This document shows, piece by piece, positions 7,367 to 14,624 of a stretch of DNA of 56,794 nucleotides (position 1 is the stretch's first letter; each line of letters begins with the position of its first letter). The translations under genes were made by a program, and so were the position numbers. The notes under the pieces are model-generated. The model worked only from the letters and a program-made list of their open reading frames with translations, did no database searches and was not told the origin of the DNA. Origin of the DNA: an uncultured Bacteroidales bacterium (GTDB taxonomy: Bacteria; Bacteroidota; Bacteroidia; Bacteroidales; Paludibacteraceae); assembly GCA_900316005.1 (NCBI GenBank), contig ONBH01000012.1:1-56794 (forward strand), read 5' to 3'.

Positions 7367-8128
7367 TACTGTGACGTGGAAGCAACATTGTTTGTATTCG
7401 TACTTGACGTAGATATGTCCGGCGCGTTGTTGGTTAAGCAGGACCTGTCCCAAGACGAGCTTTAGGTTGTCGTCGGTCATATAATCGTCGGTAATAGTGG
7501 TTTTTCCAAACTTGGTATAGGCCAAATCAAAGGTCGTACCGTAGTTATGGACCGAGTTTGTAACCGCGTTACCATTACCACTCTTCTGCAGTCGACGGAT
7601 ATCATCCTTGGTCCGTAGAACCGACGTCACGCGAAAGCGATAGTGCGGCAGGCCGTTGCGCTGCAGTATATCCGAGAATTCCTCACCAATCGCGTTCAGC
7701 CGCTTGGCGGCTATCGGAACAAGATATGGTACCGAGTGCGTCAGGTCTTCTACCACATAGTACTTGTTGGTATGTATCTTCATCAGCCGATTGGTCATGC
7801 GCGCAGCATCCGTCCGGTCTTCGGGCTGGGGGCTAAGGCCGTTTTTCTCGGCAGCCTTCATGTGTTTATTCTGCCCGTCGCGGAACTTCTCTGAGTACCG
7901 TATCGACCTGCCCTGATAACTAACCAGGCGAGCCTTATCGGGCGATTCCTCCGGCTTTGCTTCTTCTGTTTTTACGTTCTTTTTGATATGCGTAGCCGAC
8001 TGTGCACCCTCTTGAGACGGCATAAAATCAGCTATCACGACTGCGGATAGGATAATAGCTATACCACCCAACACATTCTTCACCCATGGGCGCAAGTGCG
8101 TGAGAATATATGATAGTTTCAAATCCAT
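7358..8128 (-). CDS. DUF5715 family protein (M15-like cell-wall peptidase fold)
   Basis: Probable membrane-anchored periplasmic protein of 256 residues: one N-terminal membrane segment (VLGGIAIILSAVVIADFM, about 22-39), a charged linker, then a DUF5715 domain. The domain has YRFRVTSVLRTKDDIRRLQ, then SVHNYGTTFDLAYTKF and, at the end, GHIYVKYEYKQCCFHVTV. The H-x(6)-D pair and terminal H-x-T resemble the zinc site of M15 peptidases, so a peptidoglycan-peptidase role is possible, but this is inference. ATG at 8128 follows its promoter; a longer frame upstream reads through promoter sequence and is rejected. First gene of the operon with ddh. Confidence 0.85.
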   Translation of the reverse strand: MDLKLSYILTHLRPWVKNVLGGIAIILSAVVIADFMPSQEGAQSATHIKKNVKTEEAKPEESPDKARLVSYQGRSIRYSEKFRDGQNKHMKAAEKNGLSPQPEDRTDAARMTNRLMKIHTNKYYVVEDLTHSVPYLVPIAAKRLNAIGEEFSDILQRNGLPHYRFRVTSVLRTKDDIRRLQKSGNGNAVTNSVHNYGTTFDLAYTKFGKTTITDDYMTDDNLKLVLGQVLLNQQRAGHIYVKYEYKQCCFHVTVRD

Positions 8129-8152
8129 TCGCTTTCCTATCAAAATTTCCGA

Positions 8153-8184
8153 CAAAGGTACAAAAAAAAAATGAATCTCACAAA
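8153..8184 (-). promoter_or_regulatory. Promoter of DUF5715 - ddh - CNNM
   Basis: Minus strand: TTTG (8184-8181), 20 nt, TACCTTTG (8160-8153), 24 nt before the ATG at 8128. Confidence 0.8.
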
Positions 8185-8209
8185 TAATATGCACTTTTTG
8201 GCGAAAAAA

Positions 8210-8241
8210 TTTGCATAATCGGACTTTTTTGCCTACTTTTG
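8210..8241 (+). promoter_or_regulatory. Promoter of the DUF4353-like lipoprotein
   Basis: TTTG (8210-8213), 20 nt, TACTTTTG (8234-8241), 24 nt before ATG at 8266. Divergent from but not overlapping the DUF5715 promoter. Confidence 0.8.
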
Positions 8242-8265
8242 CACAATTTTTGTACAAGATAGTAT

Positions 8266-9717
8266 ATGAAAAAGAGAATTTGGTACATTTTATTAATCAC
8301 GTGCGTGGCATGCGCGTGCGTGCGTTGCAAGACGGCTCAGAACGAACCTGCAACCGAAACAACTGCCAATACGGGTAGCGAAGACGACGACGTAGACAAC
8401 CAAGATTGGACCTCCGGCATACTTATTCGTTGGGATGGTACGTCCGTTACCGTTACGGGCGAAGCCGATAGCGTGAGCGTGAGTGAAAACCAGGGCTACG
8501 TGACTGTTATCTCCGAGGCCCGAGAGGTGTTCTATAAGCTGACCGGTCAGGGTACTGGGCAATTCAGCATCTATAGCGACCATAAGTTTAAGTTAGAGTT
8601 AGAAGACCTAACCCTCACATGCTCTGACGGACCGGCTATCAATAACCAGGGCAAAAAGACCTGTTACGTCGTTCTTACGGGCGAGAACTCGCTCACCGAC
8701 GCCGGCCAATACGCCACTTCATCCGAGGATCGCAAGGCGGCATTTTTTAGCGAAGGACAGTTGAGTTTCTCCGGCAGCGGCATTCTCACTATTACAGGCA
8801 ACTACAAACATGCACTCGCATCCGATGACTACATCCGCTTCACAGAGGGTTTTGGCGGCATAAACCTTACGTCCAAAGTAAGCGATGGTATGCATGCCAA
8901 TGACGGTATCATCATCAACGATGGTACTATCAGCATTACGGCAAATGCTGAAGGAATACAATGTGACTCTTCGTCCGTAGTCATCACGGGCGGTACCATT
9001 ACTATCACGAGCAAGGAGAAAGGCATCAAATCCGAGGGCGACATCCTCATCTCCGGCGGCACGACAACAGTTGTGGCTACGGGTTCGTCTATGCCGGAAG
9101 GTATCGAGTCCAAAGGTCTGATCAATATCACGGGTGGTACCATCTATGCGCAATCCAACGACGATGCCATCAATTCAGCCGGCGAACTAACTATCTCCGG
9201 TGGAATAGTCATGGCTTACTCCACCAACAACGATGGTATAGATGCCAACGGCAACTGCACCATCAAGGGCGGCACAGTCTATGCTATCGGCGCCCGTTCG
9301 CCCGAGTTGGGTATCGACGCCAATACCGAAGGAGGTTACAAACTATACGTACAGGGTGGAAACCTCGTCGCCATTGGCGGACTGGAGCGTAATGCCAGCC
9401 TCACGCAGAATTGCTATTCCGCTTCTTCGCTTTCCAAGAATGTTTGGTATGCCCTTTATAGCAACGACGAACCGGTCTTTGTTTTCAAGACGCCAAGCAG
9501 TTTATCTGCCTCGACCTGCGTGGTATCGACCGGTGGTACCACTACGCTCAAATCGGCTGTTTCGACATCGGGCGGAACAGCTATTCTGAACGACTATGCG
9601 TTGACCGGAGCAAGTGTTAGCGGCGGAACCAACGTATCCCTCTCGGCCTATTCCGGCCAAGGCGGAGGTCCCGGTGGCGGAGGTGGTGGACGTCCCGGAG
9701 GTGGTGGCGGTTGGTAA
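8266..9717 (+). CDS. Carbohydrate-binding (DUF4353 / Cthe_2159-like) surface lipoprotein
   Basis: Secreted protein of 483 residues with a signal peptide and several cysteines near its end (ITCVACACVRCKT), so probably a lipoprotein. The body is a right-handed beta-helix-like array of short degenerate repeats such as ISGGTTTV, ITGGTITI, IKGGTVYA and ITANAEGIQCDS, as in the Cthe_2159/DUF4353 polysaccharide-binding family. The last ~20 residues are almost all Gly with Pro, Arg and Trp (GGGPGGGGGGRPGGGGGW). A role in binding acidic or plant glycans is inferred from the family; no catalytic residues are evident. It converges on the DUF456 gene with only 3 nt between stops. Confidence 0.85.
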   Translation: MKKRIWYILLITCVACACVRCKTAQNEPATETTANTGSEDDDVDNQDWTSGILIRWDGTSVTVTGEADSVSVSENQGYVTVISEAREVFYKLTGQGTGQFSIYSDHKFKLELEDLTLTCSDGPAINNQGKKTCYVVLTGENSLTDAGQYATSSEDRKAAFFSEGQLSFSGSGILTITGNYKHALASDDYIRFTEGFGGINLTSKVSDGMHANDGIIINDGTISITANAEGIQCDSSSVVITGGTITITSKEKGIKSEGDILISGGTTTVVATGSSMPEGIESKGLINITGGTIYAQSNDDAINSAGELTISGGIVMAYSTNNDGIDANGNCTIKGGTVYAIGARSPELGIDANTEGGYKLYVQGGNLVAIGGLERNASLTQNCYSASSLSKNVWYALYSNDEPVFVFKTPSSLSASTCVVSTGGTTTLKSAVSTSGGTAILNDYALTGASVSGGTNVSLSAYSGQGGGPGGGGGGRPGGGGGW

Positions 9718-9720
9718 CAA

Positions 9721-10191
9721 TCACAGCGCCTGAATAAGCGCGACGGTCATCATACCGCAGCAGATGAGTTTGATAATCGTGCCAAAAAAGATTCCGACAA
9801 AACTACCCCAGCCTGCTTTGAGCGCTTTGGAAAACTCCTGACCACTCATTAGTTCACCAATGATAGCACCAACCAGCGGACCAAGTATCACACCTGCTGC
9901 GCCAAAGAACAGGCCAATAAACACGCCTATCGTACTGCCCCAAACGCCCCAACGCGTACCTCCGTATCGTTTGGTACCCCAGGCAGGAATCACATAATCC
10001 AATACGGAAACGACTATCGTCACAATGCCCCAGATCAGGAGTGTCTGCCACGTAAAATCAACACGTTCCGTCGCTTGAGCTATCCACATACCGGCATATG
10101 CTATCGGGGTGCCCGGCAAACCCGGTACGATGCAGCCGATGATACCGATAAGCATAAACAGGAATGCTATGATCAATAAAAATATATCCAT
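9721..10191 (-). CDS. DUF456 family membrane protein
   Basis: Small integral membrane protein (156 residues, about four hydrophobic helices) with the DUF456 pattern: N-terminal GIIGCIVPGLPGTPIAYAGM, central LDYVIPAWGTKRYGGTRWG, and Gly-rich helices ending GAIIGELMSG. Function of the family is not established. It is monocistronic with its own promoter (10220-10251) and convergent with the preceding lipoprotein gene. Confidence 0.9.
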   Translation of the reverse strand: MDIFLLIIAFLFMLIGIIGCIVPGLPGTPIAYAGMWIAQATERVDFTWQTLLIWGIVTIVVSVLDYVIPAWGTKRYGGTRWGVWGSTIGVFIGLFFGAAGVILGPLVGAIIGELMSGQEFSKALKAGWGSFVGIFFGTIIKLICCGMMTVALIQAL

Positions 10192-10219
10192 CGCTTTTAC
10201 TTTTTTTAGTATTCGTGTG

Positions 10220-10251
10220 CAAAATTACGAAAAAATATTGAACCGCGCAAA
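10220..10251 (-). promoter_or_regulatory. Promoter of the DUF456 gene
   Basis: Minus strand TTTG (10251-10248), 20 nt, TAATTTTG (10227-10220), 28 nt before the ATG at 10191. I find no matching box for umuD on the plus strand of this 94-bp gap, nor a recognisable LexA-type operator. Confidence 0.75.
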
Positions 10252-10285
10252 TAAATAATCATTTTTTAATGAAATACCCAGCGAA

Positions 10286-10717
10286 ATGTCCACATTAACC
10301 AATATAACCACTTCTGAGCAGGCGGAGCTGGCTCTGGAGTTTGCCGAGTCCATTCATGCAGGTTTTCCTTCGCCCGCCGCTGACCATGCCGGCGAGCGCA
10401 TCAATCTGGCGCATGAGCTGACGCCCCATCCGGAAACGACGTTCTACGCCCATGTCGAGGGTGATTCCATGCGTGATGCAGGCATTCTGGATGGCGACAT
10501 CGTGGTCGTGGATCGCAGTCTTGACCCTAAGAGCGGAGATTTCATCGTCGCGTATATTGATGGCGAATATACCCTGAAGGAGTTCAAGATGGATGAGTCC
10601 GGCGCGTGTGCATGGCTCATACCGCACAATAGTGATTTTCAACCCATTCGCGTGGATGTGAACAATGACTTTACCGTTTGGGGGGTTGTTACCTATGCCA
10701 TCCACCGTGTCCGTTAA
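10286..10717 (+). CDS. umuD: UmuD-like S24 peptidase, translesion polymerase V subunit
   Basis: Homologue of UmuD (143 residues), which self-cleaves in the SOS response and then partners UmuC. Visible features are the cleavage-site Ala-Gly in [10 protein letters not shown] (about residues 30-39), the catalytic Ser in [19 protein letters not shown] (about 64) and the catalytic Lys in EYTLKEFK (about 100). Length is standard. Its stop TAA overlaps the umuC ATG by one base, the usual coupled arrangement. No LexA box is visible; Bacteroidales often use other SOS control. Confidence 0.95.
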   Translation: MSTLTNITTSEQAELALEFAESIHAGFPSPAADHAGERINLAHELTPHPETTFYAHVEGDSMRDAGILDGDIVVVDRSLDPKSGDFIVAYIDGEYTLKEFKMDESGACAWLIPHNSDFQPIRVDVNNDFTVWGVVTYAIHRVR

Positions 10718-11976
10718 TGTTCGCCCTTGCTGATTGCAATAATTTCTTCGTCTCGTGCGAGCGTGTTTTCCGACCTGATTTGGAAGGCCGGCCGGTCGTT
10801 GTGCTTTCGGGTAACGATGGCTGTGTCGTCTCGCGTAGTAACGAAGCCAAAGCTCTCGGCATCCCCATGGGCGCACCGCTCTACCAAATCAAAGCCCTTG
10901 TGGAGCAAGAGGGCGTCGTCTGTTTCTCATCGAATTTCTCCCTCTATGGCGACCTCTCCGACCGCGTGATGTTCATTCTCCGCAAGCATACCTCGCGCTT
11001 TGAGCAGTACTCCATCGATGAGAGTTTTTTCAATATCGACCATGTACCGGCCGAGGAGCAGAAAGCCTATTGCGAAAAACTGGTTCGCGACATCCGCAAA
11101 GGCGTAGGCATACCCATCTCCATCGGCATCGCTTCTTCGAAGACGCTGGCGAAAGTGGCATCCAAGTACGCCAAGAAATATCCCGGCTACCACGGGGTGT
11201 GCGAGATCCGTACCGAGCAACAACGTATCAAGGCGCTCTCCGGGTTCGAGATTGGCGACGTTTGGGGCATTGGGCGCAAGGCAAAAGCCAAACTGCAGGC
11301 CGCACGTATCTCTACCGCGCTTCAGTTCGCCGAGAAGTCTTCTCTCTTTGCCCAAAACATGCTCCATAAGCCCGGACTACTCACCTGGCAGGAACTGAAT
11401 GGTCAGGATGTGATAGACATTACGGAGTTGCCCTTGAAGCAGTCGATAACTACATCCCGCACATTCGCTACGGCCATTACCGAACAATCGCTTTTGGAGG
11501 AACAGATTGCCAATTTCTGCGCGCATTGTGCCCGCCAATTGCGCACGCAGAAATCGGTCGCGCAGCAACTGTTGGTCTATGTGCACACATCGCCATTCAG
11601 AACCGATATTGAGCAACACTACCTCTCCGAACTGGTAACGCTCCCCATCGCTACGGCTAATAATCAGGAGCTCATCAACTATGCTTTGGCAGCCTTCCGG
11701 CGTTCGTATCGCCCGGGTGTGCTCTACAAGAAAGCCGGTGTTGTTTTGCTCAAGATCATCCCTGAGGCAGCTGTCGTGCCTGATTTGTTCGACACTCATG
11801 ACCGAGCCAAAGAGAATCGCCTGCAGCGTGTACTCGACCGGATAGAGGACCGTCAGGGCAAACGCGCCATCATCTACGGTTCGCAACTGGCATCCGACAA
11901 GACGGTCTATAAAAACGAGCATAAGTCCCCACTCTATACAACCGACATCAGGGATATCATCACGCTAAAAGTTTAG
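10717..11976 (+). CDS. umuC: UmuC-like Y-family DNA polymerase V catalytic subunit
   Basis: Error-prone lesion-bypass polymerase, 419 residues. The palm carries the metal ligands in [18 protein letters not shown] (D5) and SIDESFFN (about residues 97-104). An HhH-type KIGxVWGIG-like block ([16 protein letters not shown]) follows near 187, and the C-terminal little-finger and DUF4113-like tail ends [15 protein letters not shown] at 10717 overlaps the umuD stop. A longer in-frame reading from 10678 lies inside umuD and is not used. Directly after the stop are two copies of a 25-bp repeat. Confidence 0.95.
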   Translation: MFALADCNNFFVSCERVFRPDLEGRPVVVLSGNDGCVVSRSNEAKALGIPMGAPLYQIKALVEQEGVVCFSSNFSLYGDLSDRVMFILRKHTSRFEQYSIDESFFNIDHVPAEEQKAYCEKLVRDIRKGVGIPISIGIASSKTLAKVASKYAKKYPGYHGVCEIRTEQQRIKALSGFEIGDVWGIGRKAKAKLQAARISTALQFAEKSSLFAQNMLHKPGLLTWQELNGQDVIDITELPLKQSITTSRTFATAITEQSLLEEQIANFCAHCARQLRTQKSVAQQLLVYVHTSPFRTDIEQHYLSELVTLPIATANNQELINYALAAFRRSYRPGVLYKKAGVVLLKIIPEAAVVPDLFDTHDRAKENRLQRVLDRIEDRQGKRAIIYGSQLASDKTVYKNEHKSPLYTTDIRDIITLKV

Positions 11977-11977
11977 G

Positions 11978-12027
11978 CATCATTAAGCGCAGCGTATCAA
12001 TTCATCATTAAGCGCAGCGTATCAATT
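11978..12027. repeat. Two tandem 25-bp repeats with AGCGCAGCG core
   Basis: Perfect tandem copies at 11978-12002 and 12003-12027 (CATCATTAAGCGCAGCGTAT then CAATT). They start two bases after the umuC stop. The AGCGNAGCG core is shared with repeats near both tRNAs, at 25281-25400 and in the gyrA tail. Confidence 0.85.
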
Positions 12028-12058
12028 CACATTAATTTTGCATTTTATTGCTAAAATA

Positions 12059-12090
12059 CTTGTGTATTCCAAATATTTTTTGTACTTTTG
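12059..12090 (+). promoter_or_regulatory. Promoter of GT2 - SpoIID pair
   Basis: CTTG (12059-12062), 20 nt, TACTTTTG (12083-12090); ATG at 12132 follows 41 nt later. Confidence 0.75.
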
Positions 12091-12131
12091 TAGCGTCTTT
12101 TAGGATACATAGACTAATAACCAACAAAAAT

Positions 12132-13490
12132 ATGACTCAGATATTCCAACTCCCCGGGCGGATATGCTCCACCCAAATGATTCAAACCATAGCCGCAGAA
12201 GCTACGGGCAAGTACGTATTCCTCTATCTAAAACCCGATATACGTTGGGTTCATTATGCCCAAGAACGTATGCTGCAAATAGCCGATGACACCCGCGCCG
12301 TAATGCTCTATAGCGACCATTTTGACCCGCGCCCCACCCCTCTGATTGACTATCAGGAAGGTGCCCTGCGCGATGATTTCGACTTTGGTAGCGTCATACT
12401 ACTGCGTACAGACGCACTCCAGGATGTAGCACGCGAGATGGGTGAGACCTATGAGTTTGCCGGCTTCTACGACTTGCGTCTGCGCCTAAGCCGCAAGGGC
12501 AAGATACTGCATATCAACGAGTTCCTCTACTACGACGAGGAGACGGACCTCCGTCAGTCGGGCGAGAAATTGTTTGACTACGTTGACCCGAAGAACCGTG
12601 CTGTACAGGTAGAGATGGAGGCATGCGTAACCCGCCATCTGGAGGCTATCGGCGCACGCATTCATCGGGAGGACTACCTACCCTTGCCCGCTCCGGAAAA
12701 GGATGCCTACCCCGTGACGGCCAGCGTCATCATACCCTGCAAGAACCGCGTACGAACCATTGGCGACGCCATCCGTTCCGCCCTGCGGCAAGAGGTACGA
12801 GCGCCCTATTCGTACAACGTCATCGTGGTGGACGATAACTCGACAGACGGAACCGTGGAGGAAATTGAGAAGTTAAAGTTGACAAGTGACAGGCTAATCT
12901 ATATTGCGCAAGACAAGACCTGGCACGCTATTGGTGGCAACTGGAATGCGGCGCTACACCACCCCCTCTGCGGCAAATATGCCATCCAGTTGGATTCCGA
13001 CGATATGTATTCGGATGTGACGACGGTGCAGAAGTTTATCGATGCCTTCGAGGGTGATGGTCAACGACCGACGACCGACGACAAACGACCTCTATACGCC
13101 ATGGTCATCGGCTCGTATCAGATAACCGATATTGACGGTAACATCCTGCCTCCGGGCAAGATAGACCATAGCGAATGGACCGACGAGAACGGCATGAACA
13201 ACGCCCTGCGTATCAATGGTCTGGGTGCTCCGCGGGCATTCTACGTGCCGCTACTGCGTACCATGAACTTCCCCACCACCAAATACGGCGAGGACTATGC
13301 CGTCGGGCTGCGTATCTGCCGCAATTACCCCATCGGACGTATCTGGGATGTGGTCTATAACTGCCGTCGCTGGGAGGACAACTCCGATGCCAACTGCGAT
13401 ACCGAGACCATGAACCGCAACAACCTCTACAAAGACCGTATCCGGACCTGGGAATTGGCCGCAAGGCGGCAGTTGACAATTGACAATTGA
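12132..13490 (+). CDS. Two-domain glycosyltransferase family 2 protein
   Basis: Soluble protein of 452 residues. A GT-A-like N-terminal part (about 1-180; AAEATGKYVFLYLKPDIRW, YSDHFDPRP) precedes a clear GT2 domain. That domain has VTASVIIPCKNRVRTIGDAI near residue 197, VVDDNSTDGT near 235, GGNWNAALHHPLCG near 270 and QLDSDDMYSD near 287. Two in-frame heptamer-like insertions are visible: 12870-12892 (AAGTTGACAAGTGACAG) and 13064-13091 (ACGACCG units, encoding QRPTTDDKRP). The last six codons (Q-L-T-I-D-N) and the stop are heptad repeat. Start at 12132 fits the promoter better than an upstream TTG-type extension. Acceptor unknown. Confidence 0.85.
   Translation: MTQIFQLPGRICSTQMIQTIAAEATGKYVFLYLKPDIRWVHYAQERMLQIADDTRAVMLYSDHFDPRPTPLIDYQEGALRDDFDFGSVILLRTDALQDVAREMGETYEFAGFYDLRLRLSRKGKILHINEFLYYDEETDLRQSGEKLFDYVDPKNRAVQVEMEACVTRHLEAIGARIHREDYLPLPAPEKDAYPVTASVIIPCKNRVRTIGDAIRSALRQEVRAPYSYNVIVVDDNSTDGTVEEIEKLKLTSDRLIYIAQDKTWHAIGGNWNAALHHPLCGKYAIQLDSDDMYSDVTTVQKFIDAFEGDGQRPTTDDKRPLYAMVIGSYQITDIDGNILPPGKIDHSEWTDENGMNNALRINGLGAPRAFYVPLLRTMNFPTTKYGEDYAVGLRICRNYPIGRIWDVVYNCRRWEDNSDANCDTETMNRNNLYKDRIRTWELAARRQLTIDN
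13064..13091 (+). repeat. In-frame ACGACCG heptads inside the GT2 gene
   Basis: Units ACGACCG, ACGACCG, ACGACAA, ACGACCT. They contain no stop codon in the reading frame and add a hydrophilic loop (around QRPTTDDKRP) between the LDSDD motif and the next conserved block. Confidence 0.7.
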
Positions 13491-13540
13491 TAGTTGATAG
13501 TTGATAATTGATAATTGATAGTTGATAGTTAATAATTGAT
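13470..13540 (+). repeat. Heptad spacer, TTGAYAR type (about ten units)
   Basis: Units of TTGACAA, TTGATAG and TTGATAA type from within the last codons of the GT2 gene to the ATG of the SpoIID-like gene, which itself emerges from the last unit (ATTGATATGAAG). The stop TGA at 13488-13490 is part of the array. Confidence 0.9.
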
Positions 13541-14569
13541 ATGAAGATACGCGTAGGCATATTGACCGCCCCGAAGATACAATACGAGCGGCGGGAAAAG
13601 ACCTTCCTGCTGAAGGACGTACGAATCGGTATCGGCTTCCATTGGGATCGCAAAGAAGACCAAGAGTTCGAAGGCGAACTGGAAATCCAACGGAATGCCG
13701 ATGGTACCGAGACCGCCATCAACACCCTCGATATCGAGCAATACTTGACCTCCGTCATCTCCTCTGAGATGGCTACTACTGCTCCGTTGGAACTGCTGAA
13801 AGCCCATGCCGTCATCAGCCGTTCGTGGGCCCTACGCGCCATCGGACATACCGACCATGTTGGTTTTGATGTATGTGCAGATGACCATTGTCAGCGATAC
13901 GAAGGACTTTACCGCAGGAACGAACGTGCCATTCGCGCCGTAGAAGAAACGCGCGGACAAATCCTCGAGTACAGAGAACCCGGAACCGAGAATCGGCAAA
14001 TATGCGACTGCCGATACCATAAGTGTTGCGGCGGACGGACGGAGAATTTTGCCACCTGTTGGGAGGATATCGACGTGCCGTATCTGCGTTCGGTTGAGTG
14101 TCCCTACTGCGGCGAAGCTGTACATCATACATCGCTCCTTCGTACATCACTTAATGACTACGACCAGGAGACGCATGACTACCACGATTGGACCGTTCGC
14201 TACACGACGGCGGAGCTGAGCGATATCGTTCGCCGGAAGGCGGGCAAGGACTTTGGCGAGATACACGACCTCATACCGCTGGCCCGCGGAGCGTCAGGAC
14301 GTATCTCTCGCTTGCGCGTGGTCGGTAGCCATCTGACCGAAGAGGTGGGCAAGGAATTGGCGATTCGCAAACTGCTATCCGAGTCGTGCCTCTATTCGTC
14401 GTGGATGGATATAGAAAAGACCCCCGAAGGCTTTACCTTCAGGGGTCACGGTTGGGGTCATGGTGTCGGCCTATGCCAAATAGGTGCTGCCGTCATGGCG
14501 GAAAAGGGCTTTACCTACGACCAGATTCTGGCTCACTACTACCCCGGAACTTCGTTAATTGACAATTGA
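13541..14569 (+). CDS. SpoIID/LytB domain protein
   Basis: 342-residue SpoIID-family protein, related to the lytic transglycosylase that trims denuded glycan strands in sporulating Firmicutes and present in many Bacteroidetes. The conserved core is DIEQYLTSVISSEM near residue 68, LKAHAVISRSWAL near 87, YHKCCGGRTENF near 156 and the C-terminal GHGWGHGVGLCQIGA near 300. No signal peptide is visible, so location is uncertain. It follows the GT2 gene across a heptad spacer. Residues encoded by 13976-13996 (GAACCCG, GAACCGA, GAATCGG) form an in-frame heptad array; the C-terminal L-I-D-N-stop is also repeat-derived. Confidence 0.9.
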   Translation: MKIRVGILTAPKIQYERREKTFLLKDVRIGIGFHWDRKEDQEFEGELEIQRNADGTETAINTLDIEQYLTSVISSEMATTAPLELLKAHAVISRSWALRAIGHTDHVGFDVCADDHCQRYEGLYRRNERAIRAVEETRGQILEYREPGTENRQICDCRYHKCCGGRTENFATCWEDIDVPYLRSVECPYCGEAVHHTSLLRTSLNDYDQETHDYHDWTVRYTTAELSDIVRRKAGKDFGEIHDLIPLARGASGRISRLRVVGSHLTEEVGKELAIRKLLSESCLYSSWMDIEKTPEGFTFRGHGWGHGVGLCQIGAAVMAEKGFTYDQILAHYYPGTSLIDN

Positions 14570-14624
14570 TAATTGACAATTGACATTTATTTCCGAGAAC
14601 CCGGAACCCAGAACCGATAACCGC
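14555..14624. repeat. Two heptad arrays between convergent SpoIID and clpB genes
   Basis: First TTGACAA/TTGATAA units (14555-14588), which supply the SpoIID stop. Then GAACCCG, GAACCCA, GAACCGA, TAACCGC (14597-14624), ending exactly at the clpB stop codon. The second family matches the in-frame copy inside the SpoIID-like gene (13976-13996). Confidence 0.8.
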
